A stretch of DNA of 64,000 nt. Origin: Dactylorhiza incarnata. Taxonomy: Eukaryota > Streptophyta > Magnoliopsida > Asparagales > Orchidaceae. Location: the NCBI GenBank assembly GCA_033032865.1, contig JAWHQI010000068.1, positions 2,170,001 to 2,234,000 of the forward strand, written 5' to 3'. The notes under the pieces were generated by a model. That model was given only the letters and a program-made list of their open reading frames with translations, made no database searches and had not been told where the DNA came from. Each line of letters opens with the position of its first letter. Position 1 is the first letter of the stretch. A program made the position numbers and the translations under genes. Of the stretch, positions 45,144 through 56,413 are shown piece after piece.

Positions 45144-45434
45144 TCTATCCAGATCACTAATGAATTTCACAGAATAATCATACATATATATATATATATA
45201 TATTTTATCCATCCAGATCTCTGCTCATAAAATATGCAAGATTAGCCAACTGAAATGATTAGGAACTAGACCAATGAACCAAGCATATAAACCAGGGACA
45301 TCTTAGCATATCTAAATTTTTACCTTTATATTTAATTGCTAGTTATCAATATTTTGTCTAGGTGACAAGCCAAATGTGCACTTCGCCCCCTTCCACATTC
45401 GAACGAACAGAGCGGCACGAATCGGGATGTTACA
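41504..45434. repeat. T left LTR
   Basis: 3931 bp with a C-rich start. It contains a cluster of TTCGTCGAAC/GATCGACGAA words (about 44750-45020), then two AT microsatellites (about 45093-45130 and 45184-45203) inside repeats of a CATCCAG/AATCATACATATA unit. Short ORFs match between both LTRs but show no family features. No gene is supported. Confidence 0.9.
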
Positions 45435-47210
45435 AATCCAATAAACGAAGAAACAATTTTGTCCCCGAAATTTAAGTTGAGGCTAGGGGGTTTAAGTTTA
45501 GATCACAAAAGTCATTGGTGTACACTTTAGTATATACTCCAAAAATTTCCTAGCATAAGAATCCAAAATTTCATAAATCAGGAAATTTATTTTAGCATGA
45601 AACTAGGGAAATTCTCCATAACTCCTAGCATAATCAACATGGTTGCTAAATATGAGAATATGGAAGGAAAATCAATTAACTGCCAATCATGTAACCAAGG
45701 AAACATACCAAGTAGCAGCTAGCTTAGAACAAGAATTTCAAAGCAGTTATTATCCTAACCCAAGGGACATACTAGCTGCCAACCAAATCAAAGAAATCAA
45801 ATAGCTGCTAGCATGAAACCAAGGAAATCACCAAACTCCCCACTAAATCAATAACTGTTAGCATGAGTCAAAAATAAATTTATCAATCCTGGAAGGAGAA
45901 ACCAAGCACCCACAAGCCCTGAATTTCCAAAAAAATTCCAAATACTAAAACATGTAGGCAATGTGAAGCTTATAATCTGGAAGGAAATGGGGCGGATGCG
46001 AATATATAATCCTGGAAGAAAAACGAGCGGAGCAGGGCACATATTCTGGACAGAAATTATAGCATATAAATCAAGGGAAGCCAAGATAGATGCTAGTCAT
46101 GAAACCATGGAAATACCAAGTAACTGCTAACACAAATCAAGGAAGAGATTTCCGAGAATGAGTAAGGTATTATAAACAAAATTTCTGATGTTTAACCCCC
46201 AACAGCTAGCATAAACAACTGCTAAAATAAGAGAAAAATAATTGCTAACAAACAAGGAAGTTCCAAAATAACAAATTTCCTGGAGCAACAAGCCCAACAG
46301 CCACTAATTGGAAAAAGAAATTTTCCTGAAATGTAACCCAAATGGAAGGGAGAGAAGGAGGAAGAGGGGGAAGGAGAAGTGTTTCCTTACTTTAATAAGC
46401 CAACTTTCATTGCACCTTTGATCTAAATCCCTTATGATCGGTGACCCCGATACACATGAGGTTACTACTCGTGCCTCCAGATAAAATTTAGAATCCTCCA
46501 CCAAAGGAGTCATGTGCTTTAGATTTGCAAAAATGAATTGATTCCTCCAACCCCAAGCATCGTTATACAAATAATGTGTAGCGTTTTCAATATCATCACT
46601 TTTGTGCATCCAAAAATTTTGCGTTAAACGAGGATGGCCTCAAAGTCAAACGGGTGATCAACAATAAAATTCACAATCTCATATCCTTGGGTCCAACCTC
46701 AAATACCCAAACAGTTATTGTACCCGCAAGATCGTCTCTCTTATGTATTACAAAAAAAGGTAGAAGAAAGCCTCAATCTCATCTTCTCGTACAACCATCA
46801 TCATCTATTTCATTTTCAATAGCTTCTATCAATGTCATCTGGCATGGGTTATAATCACATCATTCCCTTCTAATAACACATGACCTCGAGTCAATTGTTA
46901 CTTTTGTCTAATCCCAGTTCTACTTAGATTTGCATCGGATTCAAAAATTGGTGCTACTTTTATCTCGTGATTTAATTCATTTCTTCTAAGGGCTCCTAAA
47001 CCGTGAACATAAACCTTATCCAAGGGTTGGGTTTCGGTACAGGGCCTTTAGAGGACTGCCTTGTCGAGGCAATACAATTACATGTGCACCTACCTGTACG
47101 TATAGAGACATATTCGTATCTTCTTAAATAAGTAAATTCAACTTATCCTCAATATTCAATTCACGTGTTCAATTCACGGTGTGTCCAATCATCATCGTTA
47201 ACATACTATT
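45435..47210. other. T interior, mostly non-coding
   Basis: The first 850 bases are A-rich with dispersed variants of GCTAGCATGAAACCAAGGAAAT, a degenerate internal repeat. The second half contains a possible captured gene fragment on the minus strand (46304-47130). No gag, pol or convincing primer site is visible. Confidence 0.65.
46304..47130 (-). pseudogene. Possible captured host fragment, MATH/TRAF-like
   Basis: A 101-residue frame (46609-46304) includes DAWGWRNQFIFANLKHM and LVEDSKFYLEARVVTS. The spacing of W-G-W, a hydrophobic core, then D-x-x-x-x-L-x-A resembles the C-terminal half of a MATH domain (W-G-F..D-x-x-x-x-x-x-E-V). Upstream minus-strand sequence to about 47130 gives protein-like text in changing frames (VQVGAHVIVLPRQG, LNHEIKVAPIFESDANLSRTG) broken by stops. 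I do not recognise that part. Retrotransposon capture of a host gene would explain it; the family call is weak. Confidence 0.35.
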
Positions 47211-50200
47211 TGTAAGACCCCCCCCCCCCTCCCAGAGCACAAGACACGGCCGAGGGGAGTCTTATGCCCAGGACAACCGCCTTGCGGAAGCGCCAGCACA
47301 CGAGCTAGCCTCCCCCACAAGACGCCTATCCTGACGGCCAAACCAACTAAACAGCGCCAACCCATCAATAAAAGAAAGCATTAAAAGCCATAGATTCACA
47401 ATAAGTAATAATGTCCAAATAGTAAGTACAAGAAAGACAGAAAGCTACACAAGCTCCTTCAAATCATCAGAGTATCAAGCTAAATGCCATAGGGGATACA
47501 TCTCAAAACACTCACTCGCCTCTGTCACTGACGGTAGCCAAGGTATCATGGTCTCCGACCCTGTCACCCTGACCTGACTATCCTCCTCCAGCACCGTGCA
47601 CTGCTGCTCTAAGGTACACTCCTAAAAAGAGGGACGTAGTAACCATTAGTCATAAAGAATATGTGGCTTCACATCCGCTCCCCCGGCGACTCCAAGGCAC
47701 CGGGTGGAAGGAAAGGAAGAAAAGTTGCAATATAAGCAAAAATATATACAAGCAGGTGACAGGAATGGTTGTTCATATATGTCGATTGTTTAAGTACCCA
47801 AGTACTTGCAATGGCACTAACTAAGTTGTTCATAAGTATATAAGTTGCAATGGTTATAAATGCAAGTACTAGTATCAAGTATAAGAAGCACAACTAATAA
47901 GTAATACAACAATGACAGAATGTAAGCAAGTAGTGAAAAAGTATAGAAGTAAGCAGTTCATATCGTACCTTAACTTATATGAATGCACATACAAACTTAT
48001 AAGTTAAGGTTTCCAATTTGGGACCCATCATATAAAAGAGCCCATACTAATTTATATGATGGACCTGATGCGGTGCACTGCTATGTTTATGCAGGATGAA
48101 TGCAATGCAATGATTATGACATGATGAACTCATCAATGCATTTTTCTATGTCGACATAGACCTGTAGTTCCCGCTTTTTGAGGGTAGCTAACCACTCAGG
48201 CACCTCGCGTCATGGCCAGACAGAGACTGTGGACCAGGCTCCTCCACAACTAGGTGGGTATGAACACTAACAGACCTAGGCCTATGTATGCCTCAACATT
48301 AAGAACACACAGTGGAGACCCTGTGTACTGCTCGACGCTAAGAACACACAGCGGAGCCATCAAGGACACAGAAGGGGACTTGGGTAGGTGAGCACCAAGA
48401 GTCCAACCCAACCGGTCTAGGTTCTAACTGTCGGCTTCTGTCAGTGTCACGACTAGCAAGCCCATAGACCTGCCACAAGTAATCCCCCTACCACAAGTAT
48501 CCTCCAACCAGTGTCATCACACCTCCAAGTGTAAACCATGCACAATCATGTAATTCCATGCATAACCCGTGCTATCAAGTACCTAAAGACTCGCTGAAGG
48601 ATTCTTCTCCTTTTCACATCATACAAGTCAACTGAGGCTAACTAGCATCCAAGGCACCCAACAACTGGGCCCTTAACATTTCACCATAAGATATAACAAT
48701 ATCTTATAATCCACACCAAGCCATCAATGCTCATACCGGGTTGTCACGACTCTAAGCAGTTGCGTGAGCATCACATGGAAATTACCTTACTAGATCTTGT
48801 AGGACTACTTGTGCGTACTGTGCCATATTCATATTTTACTAAATATGTAAGCCTGAACATATCACAAATATTCAATCGTCTTACGTACAAATCACAACGT
48901 GTTTCAACACGATTAAATCTATCAACCTTATGGAGAGGTTATCACCATTCTACACCTTCCAATAGATTATCAAGCGATATGAACATTAATTCATACATTT
49001 CCTTTTTACGATTCCACATACATCTACATTTGAAGGTTCATTCAAGTGGTCATCTTAATAGAAACAAATCTGAAATCATTATCACAAGCCAATGCTAGCA
49101 TATACATGATTCATACAAAATTCAGGCCCAAACAGGCTTCACATTCAGCATTTATATCCCCTTCAAGTTATGAAATAACACGGCAATAAATTTAATACTA
49201 CTTAATCATAAATTATGAATTTCAACAGGGGTGTACATATTGTTATCACCTATGTCTCCACCAATTTTCATGAGCATCCAACCAATATAATAAGAGAAAT
49301 CCACAAAATACTGAGATCGGAAGTGTTTTGACACAATTTACTAAGACTGGATTTCTAGCTGCTACAGTTGTCCAAAAATTATGATCCACCCCAATTTGGA
49401 AAGCTAACATCAAGTGATACAACATTCATGTTGAGTCCTAAGCCAGATCTAAGTGGGTCCTATCAAAAATCTGCTCTGAAGTCAACTGCAGAAATCTGGA
49501 CAGCAAAACAGCATGCATTGACCACCTCCCAGCTTTCTGGACAATCCACTCGACTGGGCTTTTAGGGAGCTACAGGTCACTTCAGAAAACGGGTAAACTA
49601 TTGTAGGAAGGCTCTTTCTGAGGGCTACAACTTTCATGTTGATCCCGAAGTCTAATTCCAGTGGGGTCAAGCCTAAAAATTGGATTGAACCCAGCTGCGC
49701 ACAATTTTACCCCCTATTTACCAAGTGAAATGTTGTAAATTAAAATTGTCCTTAGCCAGGAGCTATTATCAAATTTATTACATATTATACAATAAAAGAA
49801 AAACCTATTTAACAGAGTTTTATTCATCATCTTCCCCAAACATGAATTAGGTCATTTCACCTTCTCTCCTCCACCATTCACCTTTAAAATCTCTAAATAT
49901 CATTCCCCTCACTTTCCCTCAACGACCATGGGTTTGCCCCAAATCAAATTCCATCTCTTCTTCTAGAAGAGAAGAAATGATTGCTAAAACCTCGCGGCGA
50001 ACGATGCCCTAAATTTGAGGTTCCGGCTTGGTCTTCCTAAGGAAACTCCATTAAAGCTCACATGAGAAGCTCTCTTGAGCCTTCATCTCTCCTATTGTGA
50101 TCTAGGACGCTAGCACCAAGGGAGAGGGAGTGGAAGTCACCTTATTTTTCGGCATGGATGGAGCTCATCTTCATGGCAGTTGGGTGGTGGTCAGCCAAGC

Positions 50201-51090
50201 TCCAAATCTCCGACCTAGCTTCGCTCCTTCAAAGTTCCCCCAACTAATTTCATTGAAGTGAGAGGAAGAAGAAGGAGGAGAGGAAGAAGAAGATGAAGAT
50301 AAGAAGAAGAAGACCTATCGGGTAATCAGACCAGCAACTCTTTTGATAAGAGAGAAGAAAGAGTAGTGGGATTAGATTTGACAAGCATTAATGATAACCC
50401 AACTTCCAATGCCATGAGTTGGAACCCCAAGATTTGGCATCCACTGCAAGCCTATTTCTGATTTGTCGACCGCTGGCTAAATTAATTTCGTCGAGCGCAT
50501 CACCTTAGTCGAACGACGACAAACTTTCTGCGGCTAAATTCCTGCGATCAACAAAATGTAGAACTTTCTTCGATCGCAGCTTAAACATATTTCGTCGAAC
50601 GGAATATTTCATCGATCGCAGCTAAATTTCTGCGATCGACGAACGGCGGCAATTTTGTCGAACGACGAACGGGAAACAGAAATTCGTCGAACGAACGGAG
50701 ATTTCTAATAATGCAAAAATTAACATACCTATTATATCCATCCAGGAATTTGCTAATGAAATGCATAGAGTAATCATACATATATATATATATATATTTT
50801 ATCTATCGAGATCACTAATGAAATTAACAGAATAATCATACATACATATATATATATATATATTATCCATCCAGATCTCTGCTCATAAAATATGCAAGAT
50901 TAGCCAACTGAAATGATTAGGAATAGCCCAATGAACCAAGCATATAAACCAGGGACATCTTAGCATATCTATCTTTTTACCTTTATATTTAATGGCTAGT
51001 TATCAATATTTTGTCCCAGTGATAAGCAAAATATGCACTTCCCCCCTTCCACATTCGAACGAACAGAGCGGCGCGAATCATGATGTTACA
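47211..51090. repeat. T right LTR
   Basis: 3880 bp, parallel to the left LTR. Differences include a local duplication around AAGAACACACAG (about 48300-48355), shorter AT microsatellites (about 50778-50797 and 50844-50863) and a deletion near 50450. The GTCGAAC/GATCGACGAA cluster is at about 50464-50700. Confidence 0.9.
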
Positions 51091-51095
51091 GCGCC

Positions 51096-51776
51096 AAAGT
51101 GGGATGAGGATGTTATTCTATCCATTGGGGAGTGTTACTCCTTGGAACACGATGACACACCAAGGTGCGATGAGGAGGAAACCCTTTCGGATATGGAGGT
51201 TTACACTTCTTTATTGGATGAGGAGGTCCAACTCAACACTAAGGACCTCGAGCCTTTGTACTCTCCTCGCTGCGACGCATATGATGCTGACAATGAGCTG
51301 TGCTTGGAGCCTGCTGGGAGTGAGACCGGGACCACTCCCCAAAAAATTGATTATATATGTCATTCTTCTCTTTTATTTTCTAACCCCCTTCTTCCGCGTC
51401 TGAGCCTATGCAGGTTAATTCTTCACAGGGACACCAGGAGAGTTTGGAGCATGTTGCTCATGCCAATGAGGCGAGCATCCACTTATGTGAGGAGGTTGAT
51501 TCCCCCTCCATTGTGGAAGCTCCACTCATTGCCTTCTTCTCCTGCACCCGTCCTGAAGAAGACGATACCGTGCTAAGCAAGGACATATATTTTGGTGAGA
51601 ATAGTGAGGAGGATTCCTCCTCCACTTCTTACTTTCTTCTCCCTCTACCTGTGATGAGCAGGTATTGTTATTTAGGTAGAGGAGTAACTATTTTATCATC
51701 GTATCAGTACCCATTACCGACACGCATATTAGAACAGTTACCTGTGCACTTCCTATTTCATACTCCCATCAGCTAG
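51096..51776 (+). pseudogene. Element X zinc-knuckle/acidic protein, C-terminal piece
   Basis: Directly after T's TSD the frame reads KWDEDVILSIGE, matching the NA ORF repeats (APKWDEE, LESILSIGEA). PAGSETGTTP parallels NA LAGSETGITP. A frameshift at about 51385-51408 moves to the frame ending YPLPTRILEQLPVHFLFHTP, nearly identical to NA. The following bases (about 51774-51890) also match the NA sequence after its stop. Confidence 0.75.
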
Positions 51777-52017
51777 AACTCCTAAAGTGCTGAATAATTA
51801 GTGCTGGGAAGACAGAAAACCCAGCAGTTATCTAGGTGTAGGAGTAGTTGATTTAAAATTTTATCTTCATAATTAGCGTCTTTATTTTTTTTTTACAAAT
51901 TGTGAGATTCATCTCTTGAATTTCTCCATTTCTCTCGTCCTTTCTGGAGCGCGCACTTTGCATTTCCCATTTCGATCAAATCATGAAAATTGGGAAATTT
52001 GGGGCTGATTTTTGCAA

Positions 52018-52042
52018 ACGCACGATCGGATCGTTCGTGCGT
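52018..52042. promoter_or_regulatory. LTR-type inverted repeat upstream of the ORF1-like gene
   Basis: ACGCACGA and TCGTGCGT form a perfect 8-bp inverted repeat; further CGCATGACCGTGCG words follow to 52070. These are the same CGCACG/CGTGCG words found in the X LTR, here about 200 bases before the next gene. A second promoter or RNA structure is possible. Confidence 0.5.
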
Positions 52043-52247
52043 GATCAAATCGCATGACCGTGCGATTTTTATTTTTATAAAATGTCTTCTTCTTCGATGG
52101 AATCACACGCTGGCCCTAAACCTTCCCGTCATGCGATTCGCAAAAGTCCCCCTCCCGTGCGCGATTTCTCCTTCCCTTTCCATCATCTCTTTCATTCTCT
52201 CTCTCACCCCTCTTCGCCCTCCTTCCGTATCTCCCGAGTGAAGCTCC

Positions 52248-52733
52248 ATGGGTCTCAAGAAGGTAGTGAGCATGCTTCGCCATAGTGGAGGAGCTTCATC
52301 TTCCAGATCTGATGATGTTGGTGGAGAGACAATGCAGCAGTTCGGGAGGCCGGAATTTTTGGAAAGGTACACATTGTTGCGGCAGAAAATGTTTTTAGAC
52401 CATCGTTTTGTTTCTGTCCCGGATCTTCAACGCGTGCACTTGGATGCGGCGGTGGCAAGGTTGCTCAATGTAGGATCATGGAGTAATCTATTCTATATTA
52501 CAGAGTTGGACTACCGTGAGCTCACGCTTGAGTTTCTCTCCACCTTCCGCATCCTTGATCACGTCAGTGAAGAAATCGGAGAGCCCACATCAGTCTCATT
52601 CCGTATGAAGGGTTGTACCCACACTATGGGTGTCGGCCAACTGGCAGTTTGCGTAGGAATTTACACCCATGATGAACTCATGCAGACGGACATTATCCAC
52701 CGTCCGGATGAGTTCCCTGTCTGTGTATCCCCA
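52248..52733 (+). pseudogene. ATHILA ORF-1-like protein of element X, truncated
   Basis: Starting MGLKKVVSMLRHSGG, about 160 residues. ITELDYRELTLEFLSTFRI (about 82-100) is the block I associate with the ATHILA ORF-1 family of plant retrotransposons. FVSVPDLQRVHLDAAVARLL precedes it and MKGCTHTMGVGQLAVCVG follows. The function of this family is not established. The reading is cut at 52733 where C2 starts (TGTTGGAACATAG), so the last residues of the apparent ORF are C2 LTR sequence. No frame break precedes that. In NA the corresponding place holds no such gene. Confidence 0.65.
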
Positions 52734-53770
52734 TGTTGGAACATAGTTCAACCCTATTACTGATTTGGGCTAGGATGTCTATTTCTAGGTATAGGATTTG
52801 TTTTGACCCATCATGTATAGTATAAGGGTCATAGGCTAAGTCTAGAAGAGATTTGAAGATTAGCTAAGTCAAGGTGTTCGACGAACGTCGAACACGTTCG
52901 ACGAATTTCAGAATCCGTTCGACGAACTTGGTTCGACGAACTTCAAAGTTCTGTTCGACGAAAGTTTCTTCTTGTTCGACGAACTTCCCAGTTTAAGTTC
53001 GACGAACTTTCCCTCAGGTCGACGAACTTCTTCAGAGTTTCTATATTCAGTGACATCTTCTATTCAGAGTATTATTTTGGAGTTATCCTCAGGATTTCTT
53101 ATGAAGGCTGACAACTGTTCTGATTATAATATCAGTCAGTTATTACAGTATTTTCTATCAAAGATTTTATGTCCGTTGCTGCATTAATTAAGGGCTGCGT
53201 GCAGATTATTTTATAAGACAGATTGCAAGTTTCAAGGAATTTAATATATTGGCATTCCTTTTTCTGTCAGGGGCAAATCTTTCCTTTTTGTCTCATTCCT
53301 TTCCAGCCCTATTTGAAATTTGAAAGAGGATCAACTCTCTCCCATCCAGAGATTATCATTGCTATTATTCTAGAGAGAGACACAAATACAGAGAATAATC
53401 TTTTGCTGCTCAGTTTTCATTCCTCTCAAGAACTCTCTCTGATTTTCTCTGAAGTCTTCATCTTCTCCAGACACCTACTCTTAATCTCTAGGAATCATCT
53501 GCATCAATTACTTCTAGAGAACTTTTGCTGGAGATACTCTGAAGATCAAGAAGACCTACACCCTGAGCAGATTTTCTCTCCTGTTTTTCTTACTCTTATT
53601 CACAGGGGGAGATCTGACAATCATTCAACAATCCACTAGTCTTCTTTGTTGTCAGAGAAAAGAGAAGACACCGTCATCTTTATTTTACTTTTATTTTATA
53701 ACTGTGTACAGGGTTGTAACTCCCTTCAAAAGTTGATTTTTGGTTTTGAGCACCTGATCAAAAGCTCTGT
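52734..53770 (+). repeat. C2 5' LTR, part 1
   Basis: It starts TGTTGGAACATAG. It contains eight GTTCGACGAA-type words at 52876-53030 and a TATA-like TTATTTTATAAG (about 53206-53217). It ends where CACTACTAGAAAA begins. Small ORFs (53223-53639 and similar) are not supported as genes. Confidence 0.75.
52876..53030. promoter_or_regulatory. GTTCGACGAAC array in C2 U3
   Basis: GTTCGACGAAC is an 11-bp palindrome with one central base. Copies or near copies start at about 52876, 52896, 52917, 52931, 52953, 52974, 52997 and 53018. Spacing is irregular (14-22 bp). The same word occurs in C2's gag (61719-61879) and in C1 and T LTRs. Confidence 0.7.
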
Positions 53771-56317
53771 CACTACTAGAAAAAGGAGTATTAGCTACAC
53801 TTTTTTTTGCCAGGGTCCAAAAACCATGGCTAATACATTAGTATTAGCCACGGTTTAAAAATTGTAGCTAATAGTTATGTTTTAGCCGCGACAAGGAAAA
53901 TGCATGGCTAATACATAAGTATTAGCCACGACAAACAAAAATGTGTGGCTAATACGTACATATTAGCCACGACAAAAATAATTGTGGCTAATACTTATTT
54001 TTGCGACGGCAACAAAAATGCGCACGCCCCTATTTTTTGCAAAGCCCGCTCTATTTCTATTTTCCCCTAGCATATTCATCGAGCGCTTTTTCTATCCCGT
54101 CTTCTCCTCCATAGCGATTAGGGCAGGAGCCGCACGACGCGCTGAGATGACTACGAGCGGAGCAGCGAGCAATGGTTCGATTACACAGGTATTCTTTGCG
54201 CTGGGCTTTGGAGTTTTCTCTCCAGGCTCCTGTGATTGTGTCCATTCCTCTTCGTCCCTCGCTACAAGCCGACGTCGACTTCTCTAGAAGCCTGGATCGT
54301 CCAAGTCGTTGCCCTCCCCATATGCATTTCTTCCACTGAAAACTACTCAGAGTATCTCCTCTTCCTCCAGCGACTTCGATCTGCTCTTCCTCGGATTGCT
54401 GTTTGAGAGATCTGCTCTTCCTCCACTTTAGCTGCTATCTCCCATGCTCTCTCCTGCAGAAATCTGGCCCTTAACCCCAGGTAGAACTTCCCCTCCTATT
54501 CTTTCTTTCGTTTACATTAAATCCCTTCTTCTATTTAGATTTTGTTTATTCTTCTGTCCAAATCCAGAGTTCTTGTGTTTATGATGTTCTCAAAATCTGA
54601 ATCAAGAATGTTCTCAAAATCTGAATCCAGAGTTCTTGTGTTTATTGTTCTAAATTATTTTTTCTTATCAAGTTTATCATGTTTATTTTTTCTTATTAAT
54701 TATTGTTTCTCCTGAAAAGTAAAAACATGACAATGAATCTGTTATTCAATATTGTAAAATTGTATGATTGGTTTATGGGTGAGCAAAGAGGTTTCTCTAC
54801 TAAAGATAGCAAAAACATCAGTGCCAAATTGTCATTGATATAAATGGCAACCATATCCAGATAATAAATCAAACCTCTTGCTGCTTTAACTAAATTCTGG
54901 ATTTGTTATCAATGGTTGCATTTCAATATGCAATATTCGAATATTTTTGTAAGTAAAGCTTGTGCGATTAAATGAAATTAATAATGGGAGCAGATATCAG
55001 GCTATAATTTGCATGCATTTCCAAACAATATTGCTTGCATTTAATGACTTGCAAAGTGCATTTTCATGCCTCCAAAGACAACCAATGCCTGATAAACTGC
55101 AAGGTTAGTCCAATATATATACTAATTACCTGTTTACTCACAAAGTCCATATCGATGTACATGAATATGGATGTTACCGGTCCTTGATGGGGAGAAACTT
55201 ATAAGCGACCGTGCGAAGCCGCACAACAATTGGGTAAGGTCTTTAATTTTTTTTTGTATTTTTATATCTTTGTATCTTACTGCGCTTTAGCAAATTCATT
55301 ATGGGGTTTTCTTATTTTCCACTATGAATCCACACAGGAATGCTCGATATTGTTGGATTTGATTCTTCACATGATCTCTCCCCATTTTGCTTTAAAATTG
55401 TGCGTGGGGACTTCCATGGCTTTGTTTGATTGTTATTTCTAGGTAACACTTTGAAAGTATTAAATATTAAAATGTTGCAGTAAGCCATGTGTTTGGACCA
55501 GGCCTGCGTGAAATATGTACTGCTAATAGGGCTGACAAAAAATAGGTAGCACTCAGACTGACTAATTCCTAATTTATATAAAATTTTGGAAGTGAAGTTA
55601 TTGACATATTTCTAATACTGTTTATCAAAGAAAGGCACTGCTTCAAGGTTCTGGGACTTTATTTTGTCCAAATCAGTTGCTGGTCGATCTGTTCCTGCAA
55701 AATTTTTAAATGTTTATCCGACGGACTATTCGACAATCAAGTTACAGGTAAAGTGGGCATATAAATTGATCTAATTTTGTTATTGACTTGCATTTTTGTG
55801 CCAGCAACCTTCTTTCAAAATGTCTATTTTGATCTTTGAACATGCTTCTCGTACTAATCGGCTATTATTTTGTTTATCCTTTTTAATTTTCGATCTTTAG
55901 TATTTCTCTACCGAATAATATTAGCTATTGTTTGGTTTATTCTTTCAAGTATATATAAATTATATGGCATCAACCAATCGGCTCATGCACAATTTTCAGT
56001 TTTTAAAGTCTACATTTCAATCATCATACCTGGACAGATCATTTGATTGCTTGCTATTTTGTGTTTTCAACATTTTTTTAGTATTATTACTCCCATTTAG
56101 AACTTGCTCTTGTTGTTTGCGTAAATGCATCACTCTAGGTATTTTGCGTAAATGTCATCCCGGAGTTTCATAGAACTATGCTTTTATGTTGTTCTTAATT
56201 AAGATGGATTTTGATCTACTTATATTATGAATGCCATCTTAGATTAGATCTTGGTTTAGATCTTGAACCCCTTTTTTTCTAAAAAAGATGGAATTTAATC
56301 AAAAATATGTTCTTATG

Positions 56318-56413
56318 CCTCCCCCACGACAAATGTCGCCCCCCACCCCACGACAAATGTCGCCGCCCCCCGACAAATGTCGCCCTCATGATAAATATCG
56401 CCCTCATGACAAA
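56318..56413. repeat. Short CGACAAATGTCG repeats in the CACTA element
   Basis: Three copies of CGACAAATGTCGCC and two diverged copies (GATAAATATCGCC, then GACAAA) follow one another with C-rich spacers. CGACA, AA, TGTCG is itself an inverted repeat. Not explained by transposon function I can name. Confidence 0.6.

Larger units (their letters stand above)
41504..51090. mobile_element. T: large-LTR non-autonomous retrotransposon (LARD-like)
   Basis: T has two LTRs of 3931 and 3880 bp (41504-45434 and 47211-51090), ends TGTAAGACCC and GATGTTACA, and perfect TSD gcgcc (41499-41503 and 51091-51095). The 1776-bp interior has no gag or pol and no clear primer site or polypurine tract, so orientation is unassigned. 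LTR length and TGTAAGACCC..GTTACA ends resemble the Del/Tekay chromovirus group, but without proteins that is a suggestion only. Trans-mobilisation by an autonomous relative is inferred. Confidence 0.88.
2377..52733 (+). mobile_element. Element X: non-autonomous Athila-type LTR retrotransposon, heavily interrupted, 3' part beyond window
   Basis: X begins TGATGAGTCCC at 2377 inside the pol remnant; the 5 bases before it (gaagg) should be its TSD. Its visible pieces are 5' LTR 2377-3770 and 40440-40599, primer site 40606-40623, a zinc-knuckle/acidic ORF (40852-41498 and 51096-51776) and an ATHILA-ORF1-like gene (52248-52733). C1 (TSD caatc), T (TSD gcgcc) and C2 interrupt it. No gag, RT or integrase of its own is visible, so it probably depended on proteins of a relative such as G1. 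Its 3' LTR is not in the window. The assignment of pieces rests on TSDs and on matching order with the uninterrupted NA copy. Confidence 0.8.

Noticed and set aside
45093..45203. Long AT runs considered as an origin or matrix-attachment feature
   Set aside because: Simple AT microsatellites within T LTRs, present in both copies with different lengths; nothing further supports a function.
51990..52285. Serine/histidine-rich ORFs upstream of the ORF1-like gene
   Set aside because: Low-complexity frames in CT-rich leader sequence; no conserved block, although an N-terminal extension of the ORF1-like gene cannot be fully excluded.
53223..53639. 138-residue ORF in the C2 LTR
   Set aside because: LTR sequence with CT-rich bias; no domain and no conservation evidence.
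53985..54300. 101-residue ORF near the CACTA left end as a host gene first exon
   Set aside because: Only a short ATG-led stretch with a following GT; no recognisable family. Kept only as part of the CACTA interior.
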